DNA from: Gracilaria domingensis
Lineage: Eukaryota; Rhodophyta; Florideophyceae; Gracilariales; Gracilariaceae
Reading direction: 5' to 3'
Assembly: GCA_022539475.1 (NCBI GenBank)
Contig: VCMS01000061.1
Span: 170,149 to 234,148 of the forward strand
DNA length: 64,000 nucleotides
Shown: one piece after another, positions 29,800 through 39,586 of the stretch
Position numbering within the stretch: position 1 is the stretch's first letter
Layout of the letters: every line of letters starts with the position of its first letter
Translations under genes and position numbers: made by a program
Notes under the pieces: generated by a model
Database searches by the model: none
What the model was told of the DNA's origin: nothing
Seen by the model: the letters and a program-made list of their open reading frames with translations, nothing else

Positions 29800-31842
29800 A
29801 TGACGAGTGGTATTGGTTTTAAGCAAAGTAGAAACGCAAGTGAGAATGGGATTGGAGAGGGGCCGCACGAGATTGAGCGGTTGAGAGCCATGTCGGATTT
29901 TGAGAAGAACGTGAAGCCTGGAGAGTACATCGACTGCGATCTTTATGGACGTGAAGACTCTCGTATACTCAGCGGGATGACAAGCACTGGCGAGGGAGGC
30001 TCAGCACCCCAGGTGCAATCGGTGAAAGGTCCAAGGAGGCGTTCCTCTGGCCAGACTCGTTTCGTTGCGACGGGTATGTTTGGTAAGAAACTTCGAAGCA
30101 TGTTTGGAAAATTGTCAAGGACAATCGACTGCTTCTGCTGGAGCCCTTCAACTTCAAGAGCAACGGACGGGGATGAAGTGGAGTCCACAAGACCGGTTAG
30201 TGCTGCCTGCCAACCAACTGTTATCCAGGAGCACGAAGAATTTTCCAATGATAAGTCTCTCGTTGGTGCTGACGCATTGGAAGAAAAATTAAGACCTGCG
30301 CCTGAGGATCGTCATGTTGAGCGGGGGGTGGAAATTGTGGAAGAGCTGGAGGAGGACGGAGCCCCAGGCAGAGTGGACGACACGCCTCGCCGAGTCAAAA
30401 GCAAGGTAGACAGCGGGGATGATATGTCAGTGGTTGAGAAGGGGATGGTCGTGAAGACCCTGACGAGGCTGCGTTCAACTGGAAGCTTCGTTTTCAAAGG
30501 AACCCGTTCACTGGCTTCTCAAGATGAAATCAGCAAGGATAGAGAGCTGCATGGAGAGCTGCATGTAGAGGAAGACTCTTGTTTAGGTTCAAGGGATTCT
30601 GCCAATGTTTCTAAAGATGCCCCGTCAGCGCCTTCCAGGGGAGCAGTAACGCCCCTCGAGTCCGGCATGGTTCCAGTTGAAGTTTCAAGTCCTGAGTCGA
30701 ATAATTCCGCTCCATTGCTTGAAGATGACACCACTGTGGAAGCGACAGTATGTATCACGCCGGACAATAGCGTTCTAGCTGGGGGAGTGAGGAAACTGCG
30801 AAGCCGATTTGAGTATGATACTTCGAGCGTGATGGGAGCGGTTGCGGGTCAAAAGTTCGAAGCACAGCAAGAGGCGAAGTCATCGATACAGAGCCTACAT
30901 CATGACGAAACTCGTGTTCCAAGCGGTGTAGATCTGGAGACTGTGGAAGCAGACGTTGAGGTGCCGAACGGAAGCTTTGACGTGGATAGGGATTCGCAGG
31001 ATGCATGCACGGCCACCAGTCCCTTGAGCGAAGTCAAAACGGTGGAAGGCGCGTTACAGGTGGACGGAGCCAATGTTCCTGACCATGTAATCATCCGCAA
31101 GGTATCATCCTCCCTGCAAGTCACCGCACTGGCTTTGGAACCGATACCTTTGGACAATGTGAGGAAGTGTGTACCGAAACGGGAAGAGTGCGAAACAGCA
31201 CCTGTGATGAAGGGAGTAGAGCAGGCGCCGCTGCTCTCCGTCCAAGAACTTTCCAAGCATGTATCAGGCCATGTACAGAAAATGAAGTCTCTGTTTGAGT
31301 CAAGGTCAAGCGAGGAGATGACTAGCAATGGATATGAAGAAGGGTCGGAGTCAGAAACACATCACGTCCGCGCCGGGCTGTCGAATGATAGTGGCCTTCT
31401 CAGTGGTGAAGATAGAAGTGATGACGAAACCATCGACCGAGAAGAGCAGAGGCTGCAGAGCCCGTTGACGGATGCGATGGACGTAAGCAAACGGTCCAAA
31501 ACATGTGATGCTGTCGAAGCCACAGTACCGACCGCAGAAGCCGCCGAAGCCCCCATAGTAGACAAACGAGTCGAAGATGTTGCAATCATGCCGGAGGTTG
31601 GAGATTTTGTCGATGGGACGGAGGATCTTGAGCATAACGATGGTGATGTGACTGGGGATTCATCGGAGCTAGAGGTGTGGGGAATGTCAGCATCCGCAGA
31701 GCATGGCAACGAGAGACATATGAGCAGCCGAGAGAGCTCGCACGTTGATTCCGTTGACGAATCTTCCTCTAGCTCACGTGCTAGTTCTGATAACCTTTCT
31801 CAACCCGTTTCTCATTTTGTGGGATCATGCATGGTTATGTAA
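29800..31842 (+). CDS. unrecognised acidic, probably disordered protein (copy B paralogue)
   Basis: A 680-aa single-exon protein starting MTSGIGFKQSRNASENG. As in copy A, the frame also opens 33 bases upstream at a TTG. The first 450 residues differ from copy A at only about four positions. Those I see are GID/GIG, GKM/GKL, DEA/DEV and NRS/NGS. From ALEPIPLDNVRK on, roughly one residue in three differs and a small in-frame insertion (RLQSP) appears. The frame and the C-terminal SHFVGSCMVM are kept. No domain is recognisable. A nuclear or scaffold role would be a guess. Confidence 0.7.
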   Translation: MTSGIGFKQSRNASENGIGEGPHEIERLRAMSDFEKNVKPGEYIDCDLYGREDSRILSGMTSTGEGGSAPQVQSVKGPRRRSSGQTRFVATGMFGKKLRSMFGKLSRTIDCFCWSPSTSRATDGDEVESTRPVSAACQPTVIQEHEEFSNDKSLVGADALEEKLRPAPEDRHVERGVEIVEELEEDGAPGRVDDTPRRVKSKVDSGDDMSVVEKGMVVKTLTRLRSTGSFVFKGTRSLASQDEISKDRELHGELHVEEDSCLGSRDSANVSKDAPSAPSRGAVTPLESGMVPVEVSSPESNNSAPLLEDDTTVEATVCITPDNSVLAGGVRKLRSRFEYDTSSVMGAVAGQKFEAQQEAKSSIQSLHHDETRVPSGVDLETVEADVEVPNGSFDVDRDSQDACTATSPLSEVKTVEGALQVDGANVPDHVIIRKVSSSLQVTALALEPIPLDNVRKCVPKREECETAPVMKGVEQAPLLSVQELSKHVSGHVQKMKSLFESRSSEEMTSNGYEEGSESETHHVRAGLSNDSGLLSGEDRSDDETIDREEQRLQSPLTDAMDVSKRSKTCDAVEATVPTAEAAEAPIVDKRVEDVAIMPEVGDFVDGTEDLEHNDGDVTGDSSELEVWGMSASAEHGNERHMSSRESSHVDSVDESSSSSRASSDNLSQPVSHFVGSCMVM

Positions 31843-34000
31843 CTTTGCCTCCCAAGCGTAAAATTTGTACCCTTGGATAAGATACGTGTTTTAACTTGCA
31901 GAATCATTGACACGGTCGGCATCCAGAATAACACAGTTAGGTTCCCTCTTCCACTCTCCCTCGGGGGTGTAACAGTAACACCCTTGGTTTACCAAGGGTA
32001 ACAAAGGTAAACGAGCAATCTTTCGGGTCAAGTTATAATGATTTCCTCGACTACATTCCTTATCTGATCATCACGAATTCAGGAAGGCTAGCTGGGAAAA
32101 CCATGAGGAGCATCATGATGTCAATGTCAGGCCGCCTGATTTAGTCCTTTCTCTGTGCCACGACTCCAGAACCATCTACTTGGTATCGGACGGATTGTTT
32201 ATGACCAGAGTCCAGAAGTTGTTCGATCAAACAGTCCATCGGTTTACCATCTGCAACGGTAGCTGCTACTAAAATGATAGAGGGTCAAGTGGCAGATGAG
32301 CTTTTGGCTACAACGCATGGCTCTCTGACGCAACTCAAGGAAAAGATCTATGAAGGGGGCCAACTCAATGCTCGAAAGAAGCCTCAGAAGCTTGGTTACT
32401 AATGACAAAGACCATGTGACCATCAACGCTTGTGCAAACCGCCCACGCCGCTGTCCAATTCTACTTCCCAGCTGACGTTACGCTGAGCCTTTTGGTGGTA
32501 CAAGGGTAGTACAGGGACACCGTTTTACTAAACCAACGGTAGTCTATTGTATCTACGCTCATCAAAATTCGAATGATCTGCGAAGGTACCTTTGGTACAA
32601 AGTAAAATTCCCTTGCAACCTCTTCACACTTTTGAGATTCGTTATAGCCTGCACGTGTATCTTGAGAGTCCCCAGCAGGGACCGATAAATACTCTGCCGG
32701 TCAGTGCTTCACCAAACATGTCTGAAACCATGGCCGAAGACTAACGTGCAACTAATCTCACACTCGTATAGAATCCATGCGGCTTGACTAGTCCTTTACT
32801 GTATGTGCGTCTGTGGGTCTGGACCTTCATGTAATGCTTTTGATCTGCTGTTACTCGCTTCTCATGCCTCTTGTATCAAATCTGAAAGGCTACGGCTGTG
32901 GAAAGGAACAAATCGACCGCCTTAAGACTGTCTGAGATACAAGAGAACGACATTGCTGTCCAACCATTTCGTTTGATAGCGAGAGAAAGAAAGACGTCTA
33001 TTTATTTTGTGATACCAAGTGGATGAATATCCATATGCCTGAAGAAGACAAATAATAATCGTGTCGCGGCAAGCTCCTTTCGCACTTCGCGGGAACGAGA
33101 TGATGGATGATGATGTTGCCTTTGTTTAACAAGTTATGCGGATTGGGAGCGACAAGACCGTCATGCAGATCGGCAGTCAACGTAATAATTTGTGGGATGG
33201 GACTGCCCTGCAAATAGTAGATAGCCTTTTCCAAACTCGTGGCAAACAAAAGGGTATCTCATCTTCTACTGCTTGTGTCTTCTTCGCGTGCGTTTCATGG
33301 ATTCAGTGTATTTGTCTCGTCACTTCAGCTTGAGCATTTCATATAACTCGGTGAGGACTCCGTTTTTGGAAACCACAATTCACGATGATTTAACTCGGAA
33401 GCAATAAGCATCTGCTCTTCACCTTCTGACCATGTTGTTTGGCGAGTGGCGGACTGAAAACCACTGTCCAAGTACGGTACATGTTTTTCATGAGGCCATC
33501 TGAGTGAACTCTCCGGCAGTTCGATGCATACATTTGGTTTCTTCAGTTACATGCTTGCTTTGATTCAAGAAACGTATATAAGCAGTCCCAGCAATGGCGA
33601 ATGAGTCGTCTAGAAACTCTCTCGCGGAAGTATATTCCCTTGCACCTCCCTTGCTACTTATGACTGCGCCGCATTCTTCTTGTATTGTCAGGAAGCCCTC
33701 TCCATATTCTCTCTCTATTCTACAGTGCGACTCAGTTTTATGTCGTCCAGTCGCGTTGCTCCCAGAAAGAATGTCCTGATGGTATGTTACTTGTTGCCGT
33801 TTAAGGGTACACTGTTCTCTACATAAGGGGAGGTAACTTCGCTTCGCAGCGGAACAGAACGACTCGCCTCTGCTCTTCAAAGCCCTTCTGCTGGTGCTTG
33901 CTAGACTTTTAGGTCGTTGCTCCTACAGTACCTTGGAAAGAATACCACTTGCTCTCTCTTGCAGTTATCTTTATATATATATCACACAGCATCTCGCACA
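31843..34000. other. spacer between acidic-protein and zinc-finger genes
   Basis: The left 700 bases are direct repeat 1. The remaining 1.4 kb (to 34000) has no recognised gene and is absent from copy A. A TTTATATATATATC run at 33970-33982 lies just before the zinc-finger start codon. Confidence 0.4.
31868..32575 (+). repeat. direct repeat unit 1
   Basis: Starts near TGTACCCTTGGATAAG and matches unit 2 at 35880-36496 in the same orientation, with shared blocks such as CAATCTTTCGGGTCAAGTTA and GACTACATTCCTTAT. Unit 1 has about 90 extra bases before its CTACGCTCATCAAAATTC end. A 9-bp-arm hairpin lies at 31980-31999. Copy A keeps only the first 40 bases of this unit. No coding capacity is seen. 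Confidence 0.8.
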
Positions 34001-35236
34001 ATGAGCTCCCTCCCTAAGCTGAACATAGAGGGGCTTCTACACCCAGACGTGCACAACAGCATTGTTTCCCCCGTTACACCGGCTACTGCGGACAATCCAT
34101 CTGGTTATAAAGGAGACGAGTTCAGGAACAAACGCCGACGCGTCGGGGGTCTTTCTGTGAGTGCTCTTGTGAATGAGAAAGATGACGAAACTCCGGCACC
34201 ATACCCATGGGAATATCAACCGCGGCTCGAAACTGACCCGGTGACCACAGCCCGGCCGCCTTTTCCGTCGATTCTCTCTCAGATGTCAGGGTCTGTGACT
34301 GAACTCGAAGAAAGGTCCCAGAAAGACACTCTGCCTTCACTGCAGTCGCTTGGGTTACCGACTTGTGAACAGCTACAGGCCCTCGATAGAGTTTCAGTGA
34401 GGCCGACAGGGGATGTCGCTTGCAGGATGCATGCCTCAGCTCCAAAGTCCAGTGAGAACGAAACAAGTCGAGATGATGAAGCTCTCGCCTTGAAGCACGG
34501 GAAGGACGAGGACAGCGAAGAAAGTGCACAAGAATCAAAAGGGCCAAGTCGCAAACGGAAAAGAGCAGAACTCGATGCGCCAGTTATGACGGAATCGGAG
34601 ATAGAAAGCCTCATCGAGACTCTCCGTGAAAAAGAAAAAAGTCGAAGCGGAAGCACGAGCAAGAACGAAGCATCCGATTCTTCTGAAATACAAGCGCAAG
34701 AAGCTTCAGAGAAACGGACTGAGACTCAACCCTCAGGATCGGCGGAGGAAAGTTCGGGCCGCCAAATCTCGGATCTTTCCAGAGTGTTGATATCGAAGAA
34801 TCACCGACGAGGTCGCCCAAATGGCGATAACAGGCCTAGACAACATACTTGCCCAACTTGCAACCGGCGGTTTCTCCAACAGAGTGGAGTCGTGAGCCAC
34901 TATCGCGTGGTGCACTTAAAGGAAAAACGATTTGAGTGTCCCCACAAGTGCGGCTTGAGGTTCGGAGCGCGAGGTGACGTTTCAAGACATGTTGATACAG
35001 TTCATAACAAACTTCGCAACTTCGAGTGCCAAGTGTGCGGCGATGCCTTTGCGCGAAAGAGCATCCTAACACGCCATTGTAAGAATATGCACAACGATGT
35101 CTTCGGCGCGGACGAGGCTCATGATTGCGTCCACGGTTGTGTGTCTACAGCCAAGAACAGAGTGAATGATGACGATCAGAGAGAGACGAAGAGAAGGAAA
35201 ACGATCGACGTCGACACGGTGATTGGGACCAAATAA
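34001..35236 (+). CDS. three-finger C2H2 zinc-finger protein
   Basis: A 411-aa protein from ATG 34001 (MSSLPKLNIEGLLHPD). The earlier open frame begins at a TTG. Residues 1-280 are polar, with basic RKRKRAE and GSTSKNEASDSS stretches. Three C2H2 fingers follow: CPTCNRRF...HYRVVH, CPHKCGLRF...HVDTVH (one extra residue between the cysteines) and CQVCGDAF...HCKNMH. A His/Cys cluster (HDCVHGC) and a basic KRRK follow. It is likely a DNA-binding transcription factor; the target is unknown. A truncated copy is at 14233-14679. Confidence 0.85.
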   Translation: MSSLPKLNIEGLLHPDVHNSIVSPVTPATADNPSGYKGDEFRNKRRRVGGLSVSALVNEKDDETPAPYPWEYQPRLETDPVTTARPPFPSILSQMSGSVTELEERSQKDTLPSLQSLGLPTCEQLQALDRVSVRPTGDVACRMHASAPKSSENETSRDDEALALKHGKDEDSEESAQESKGPSRKRKRAELDAPVMTESEIESLIETLREKEKSRSGSTSKNEASDSSEIQAQEASEKRTETQPSGSAEESSGRQISDLSRVLISKNHRRGRPNGDNRPRQHTCPTCNRRFLQQSGVVSHYRVVHLKEKRFECPHKCGLRFGARGDVSRHVDTVHNKLRNFECQVCGDAFARKSILTRHCKNMHNDVFGADEAHDCVHGCVSTAKNRVNDDDQRETKRRKTIDVDTVIGTK

Positions 35237-36585
35237 TATATCAATAGAAAAACTGAAGTCCAAATGATCCTAGACAAGAAAAGCTAGTTTGTGGCCCTTG
35301 GCTCTGAGGCCCTACAGTGCTCTATATCACATCACATGATGTGCCATTCATAGGCTCAAGTGTACGTAGATGGATAGTTGAACAGGTATGTGTAGATACT
35401 CATGAACTCTTACATTGCCAACTAAAGTTGTAGATTTTCCCTTGGGAGTTCGTCAGTACATATACACAGCATTCTACATGTCGCCGTTTCTTGGCCCTCT
35501 TTTTTCTCTTTCTCTCTTTTACTTTCCATAGACGGAAGTCGTCAATGGTTTCTTTTCATAGTCTCGACTCGTATGCCATACTCGAGACTCTCGAGTATGA
35601 AGAATAGACAAACGTCGTGAGTATATCAAAAAGCACTATGGCTTTGGTAGACATCCTGTCGTTCCTTTCCCTAAGGCAAACCGCTTTATAGCAAGGTTCA
35701 AGTACACTTAACTGATTTACGAAGGGTAGCACATACAAGCAGCCAAGCTACGGGGTACTAGTTAGCGCTTAAGCAGCAAAGGCGCGAGCGTATTCTTTCT
35801 ACAGTACACGTAAACTATATGATTGATGTTCTCAAAACGAGAAGAGGCGTCATTCGAGCTATTGCACGGACGGCAGAATTTGTATCTTGGATACGGCATA
35901 CAAGTTGCAGAATCATTCGTACGGATGGCGTCCAGAGTAACACAGTTACCGTAGTTCCCTCTTCCGCTCTTCCTTAGGGGAGTGACAGCAACACCCTTGG
36001 TTTACCAAGGGTAACAAGGTAAACCAGCAATCTTTCGGGTCAAGTTATAATGATTTCCTCGACTACATTCCTTATTTGATCATCACGAATTCAGGAAGGC
36101 TAGCTGAGAAAACCATGAGGAGCATCATGATGTCAATGTTAGGGCCTGATTTAGCCCTTTCTCTGTGCCATGACGCCACAACAATCTGCAGTACTTCGTA
36201 TTGGATTTCTACGACCAGAGTCCAGAAGTTGTTCTATCAAGCAGTCGATCGGTTTATCATCTACAAGGGTAGCTGCTACAAAAAAAGGTAGAGGGTTAGG
36301 TGGCAGATGAGCTACTGGCTACGTCGTTTGCCTCTCTGGCGCTTTAGGAAACGATCAATGAAGGGAGCCAACGCAATGCTCGCAAGAAGCCTCAGCGGCT
36401 TCGTCACCTGTGACAAAGACCATGTGACCATCCACGCCTTTGCAAACCCGCCCACGCCACTGTCCAATCCCACCTACGCTCATCAAAATTCAAATGCATA
36501 TACAACGTAATGTACAATCATGTTAGGAATCAAAAGCAGTCCTTCTACAAACTAGGCAAACAAAACAATCGGGGATCCTCGCACT
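35237..36585. other. copy B tail, direct repeat 2 and aquaporin 3' spacer
   Basis: No gene recognised. The first 650 bases align with copy A 14390-12890 without the MITE. The rest is direct repeat 2. Confidence 0.5.
35880..36496 (+). repeat. direct repeat unit 2
   Basis: Same orientation as unit 1 (31868-32575), beginning TTGTATCTTGGATACGG. Its hairpin ACCCTTGGT-TT-ACCAAGGGT is at 35993-36012. The two units bracket the zinc-finger gene and its flanks at a spacing of about 4 kb. Confidence 0.8.
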
Positions 36586-37743
36586 CTAGCATACCCTCAG
36601 TAACATGAACGAAAACACCGTTCCGTAGTAGACTGTGTTCATGATGCCGTAAGCCACAAGTCCCGCAATTCCAAAACTCTTCAAGTTCTTTCCTGCGTTC
36701 GAAGCCTTGCGACTCAAGTAACTCAACCATCCCTTCGGCTTTCTTCCTGTTGCAGGCGCTATGAACAAGTGCTCACTCATCTGTTTCAGCATGCAGAAAG
36801 AATGATTTGTCAGTACATTCGAGTTCGCAGAATGGAACAAAGATAGGTAAAGAAAACCATCACTTACGAGTGCAGCCGTCAAAGCTCCAAGCAGTGGACC
36901 TGCCCAATACACCCAGTGTCCATCGAGTACGCCGGTCACGAACGCCGGTCCAAACGCTCTTGCAGGATTGAAGATTCCCGGAAACGTGCCCGCGCACGCA
37001 AGAACTGCAAAGCCTATATACATCGCCGCAATCTTTGGCCCCACTCCTCCCTCATCTTCCGTTGCAACAGCTGTTTGGAAAACAACCATCACAATGATAA
37101 ACATTGGCATGAACTCTGCAAAAAACGCTCGAATAAGCTCGGTCATACCTCCTGTAACGCCTTGGAACACGATGGCAACGCCAAGAAAACGCGCTAGGAG
37201 GCAGGCTGAAATCGAGGCCAACAGCTGCACAAGAACAAAAACAACGGAGCGAGACAGCGGCGCTCGATCAGTTGCTAACAATGCAAGAGTGACTGCGGGG
37301 TTCAGGTGCGCGCCACTCACGGGCATGAAAGAAGCCGCCAAGGCTGCGATGATGCATGCATTGTTCAGCGTATTTGCAAGTGCAGCTTGTTGTGTTGATG
37401 TCACGCTGAGATAAACAAACAAAAAGGTGCACAAAAACTCTGCGAAGATTACACGCGCGTCCAGAGGCTTTGACCGCGAGACGAGACCGGGCATTTGTTG
37501 CTCTGGCATTGGAGCAGATGTGTGCACTTCGGTCTCAGGGTCTTTTTCCAAAAGTGCGGTTTGTTCCGTGGGTTCTTTTGATACACCCATCTCAACGCGT
37601 GTGTGGGGAACTGGTGTTATTGGTGACATCCCTCGTTTGGGACACAGGCGGCGTGAACTGCAAACGCTAGGCTTAGAACGAAAAGGTTGCACGACTTGTG
37701 AAGGGACAAAGGAGTAACTTGGTCCGCCTTTGTCCAAGGCCAT
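36586..37743 (-). CDS. aquaporin (MIP family) with unusual C-terminal extension
   Basis: Two exons (37743-36868 and 36780-36586) flank an 87-nt intron (GTAAGT...CAG), giving 356 aa. The six-helix MIP fold is clear: FAEFLCTFLFVYLSV, the first NPA in SGAHLNPAVTLALLA, FAEFMPMFIIVMVVFQTAVAT, and the second NPA in FPGIFNPARAFGPA. The Arg after the second NPA, part of the selectivity filter, is present. After helix 6 (LLGALTAAL) the spliced frame adds MSEHLFIAPATG and a further hydrophobic segment FGIAGLVAYGIMNTVYYGTVFSFM before the stop. That extra span is not a MIP feature and resembles a plastid-type membrane protein segment, so it may be a fusion or a wrong 3' exon. The ATG at 37743 is used because the longer frame starts at GTG. 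Confidence 0.88.
   Translation of the reverse strand: MALDKGGPSYSFVPSQVVQPFRSKPSVCSSRRLCPKRGMSPITPVPHTRVEMGVSKEPTEQTALLEKDPETEVHTSAPMPEQQMPGLVSRSKPLDARVIFAEFLCTFLFVYLSVTSTQQAALANTLNNACIIAALAASFMPVSGAHLNPAVTLALLATDRAPLSRSVVFVLVQLLASISACLLARFLGVAIVFQGVTGGMTELIRAFFAEFMPMFIIVMVVFQTAVATEDEGGVGPKIAAMYIGFAVLACAGTFPGIFNPARAFGPAFVTGVLDGHWVYWAGPLLGALTAALVSDGFLYLSLFHSANSNVLTNHSFCMLKQMSEHLFIAPATGRKPKGWLSYLSRKASNAGKNLKSFGIAGLVAYGIMNTVYYGTVFSFMLLRVC
36781..36867 (-). other. intron of the aquaporin gene
   Basis: GTAAGT donor, CAG acceptor, phase 0. The frame also stays open through the intron, so unspliced reading is possible, but the splice signals and size match the other introns here. Confidence 0.7.
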
Positions 37744-38329
37744 TTGATAGCACGCACAGATGGGTAATACCGATCTGCCGAGGATCAAGAGGTTTTCAAA
37801 ACGCAGCGTATATCTAAACACGCCCTACAGACCGCCGAAGCGAAGTCTCGATAGGAAAGAGATGCAGGCTGTTTGCCACCAACAACGGAAAACCGTTTCC
37901 AGGTAGGGTATGAAGGTAAAAGGTACGTGCGCAAGACCAAGATTGACTCTCTGGGTCATGCGTTCAGCCGCTGTGTCTTTCATAGGAGTTTGGAAGTACC
38001 CTTGTATTGCGACTCACAACTTGTGAGGTCGCAGCTTCACAAGATTTGACCTCGCTCCAAATTTTGGACTCCGAAACCGGAGCAAAGGCGGAAATTTGCT
38101 ATGTACAAAAGATATCGTCCAATTAGAGAGCAGAAATGTATGATATATCATACATCCACTCCTTCCAAGTCTGAAGTCGGTAAACATGCGTTTTGAAGAA
38201 CGCGTTAAAAATTGGCCGGAACGAGTGTGCTCGGTAAAGTGTGCAATGTGCACATCAACGCATGGGTGTGAATTCACTTTTTGGCTGCCTACAGAGTTAA
38301 GTCGCCGTGAAACGAGGTCGTCTCCACGA
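37744..38329. promoter_or_regulatory. divergent spacer, aquaporin and MED10 genes
   Basis: 586 bases between two start codons. A 20-bp perfect palindrome containing TATATA lies at 38136-38155. No gene is seen. Confidence 0.45.
38136..38155. repeat. 20-bp AT-rich palindrome upstream of MED10
   Basis: ATGTATGATATATCATACAT is fully self-complementary. It lies about 180 bases before the MED10 ATG and may serve as the TATA region. Confidence 0.7.
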
Positions 38330-39071
38330 ATGGATGACGACTCAGACGTTATTCTGGTGGAGACCAGGCCCGCTCAGCCTGTTGCTGAACCTTCTGCTTC
38401 GGGGGCTACTCCGTTGGATGCGCTTGAGATAGAGCTACAGTCAACATGTGCGGTGCTAACGTCTTTTGCGCAGGATGTGATTCAGTTCTCGTATGACTCA
38501 CAAAATGGACTGTTTGATCGAGTGTAAGTTACGTCTTGCTCATAATTGTCGCCGTTTACGATGTTTTTTTTTGGTCGGAAGCGCTGTTCTCACCGCTTTT
38601 CACTTGCTACTGTTCATAGAAACGAGTTTGTGACCTGCCTCAAAAAGGTTGACGAGAAAGGAAAAGCGGTTGATGCTGTTATTCCCTTTGACGTTCTCGA
38701 GGCCATTGATAAGGGACGAAACCCTGAATATGTTACCCTCGCTTTGCTGTACGTTGCTTTGCTCTGCTTCTGTTTGCGGTTTGTCGGTGGTTGGTCATGC
38801 TAATTTCGCTCTGTTGTTCCATGTGCGCAGAGAATCATGTCAAGAGGCGAATAACGTTTCACGCGGAAAGGTTTCGGTGATGCGACAGTTCAAGTACGTA
38901 ATGTATCAACGAATTTCGCAAATGGTGCGACTGGTTGTGTTATCTGTCTCCTCTAACTTGGCCGCGTTACGTTTATGTAGACAAAACCTTGAGAATGCAA
39001 TGCGAGACTTGCCGCAACAAACTGCGCAACCGAATGGAATCGATGCTGAGCGTTCGACAAATCCTGGGTAG
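38330..39071 (+). CDS. MED10: Mediator complex subunit 10
   Basis: Four exons (38330-38523, 38620-38748, 38831-38893, 38981-39071) with introns of 96, 82 and 87 nt, donors GTAAGT, GTACGT and GTACGT, giving 158 aa. The assembled protein follows MED10: LEIELQSTCAVLTSFAQDVIQF, NEFVTCLKKVDEKGKAVDAVIPFDVLEAIDKGRNPEYVT, then NNVSRGKVSVMRQFK. MED10 sits in the Mediator middle module and is broadly essential for activated RNA polymerase II transcription. It is the most intron-rich gene here. It starts MDDDSDVIL; the frame upstream of that ATG has no family match. It converges on eL21. Confidence 0.9.
38524..38619 (+). other. MED10 intron 1
   Basis: GTAAGT donor and TAG acceptor. Joins DRV to NEFVT in frame. 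Confidence 0.85.
38749..38830 (+). other. MED10 intron 2
   Basis: GTACGT donor, GCTAAT branch-like site, CAG acceptor. Joins TLALL to ESCQEANN. Confidence 0.8.
38894..38980 (+). other. MED10 intron 3
   Basis: GTACGT donor, CTCTAAC branch-like site, TAG acceptor. Joins RQFK to QNLENAM. Confidence 0.8.
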
Positions 39072-39586
39072 CATCATCAACCCGCGTGGCGCTTCGCGCC
39101 AGCGTTGTACTACTCCATGCGCACTTTCGAAGGGTTTGCCAGCATCATGGCAGAATGATGATCATGGTGTGGTCATAATTGGTGCAAATGCATTCTGCTC
39201 TTCGCATGATGGCTTTTTTCCTGAGTGTTTGGCTTATTGTTGTTCACAAATGCGCTGCGGTTCGTTGTTTCGGTGGTCGTTTGCTGCCTTTACCTATGTG
39301 ATGTGCTGATGCGGAGGGAAGTACTGAGATCGGCGCGAGAGAAGTGTGTTGGGCGTTGCTAGATATGTGCGAAAAAAGGTGCGAGCGTTTGGGTTCGTTT
39401 CAAAGCTATTTGACGTTGCTCTCAGTTGAATAAAATGGCCAGATTGGCAAAATCGCGCTGTGTATCTCGCTTTCGCTGAGGTTTGCTACAAGTGATGTAA
39501 AATGGGGTACACTAGGACTTGTGAGTGAAGACAACGGCAGGAGAAAAGGAGAGTTGCGAGTGAAGATTTACGGAGGTTGTTTATGT
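39072..39586. other. convergent 3' spacer, MED10 and eL21
   Basis: 515 bases between two stop codons. No gene seen. Confidence 0.4.

Larger units (their letters stand above)
28765..35885 (+). repeat. copy B of the large inverted segmental duplication
   Basis: The counterpart of copy A (12890-17760) in opposite orientation. It carries the acidic-protein gene, one direct-repeat unit, the complete C2H2 zinc-finger gene and the diverged spacer that in copy A adjoins the WD40 gene. The left breakpoint abuts the aquaporin fragment and the right one abuts the second direct repeat. Confidence 0.85.

Noticed and set aside
31868-36496. Direct repeats as long terminal repeats of a retroelement
   Set aside because: No gag, protease, integrase or reverse transcriptase between them, and unit 1 lies inside a duplicated host segment.
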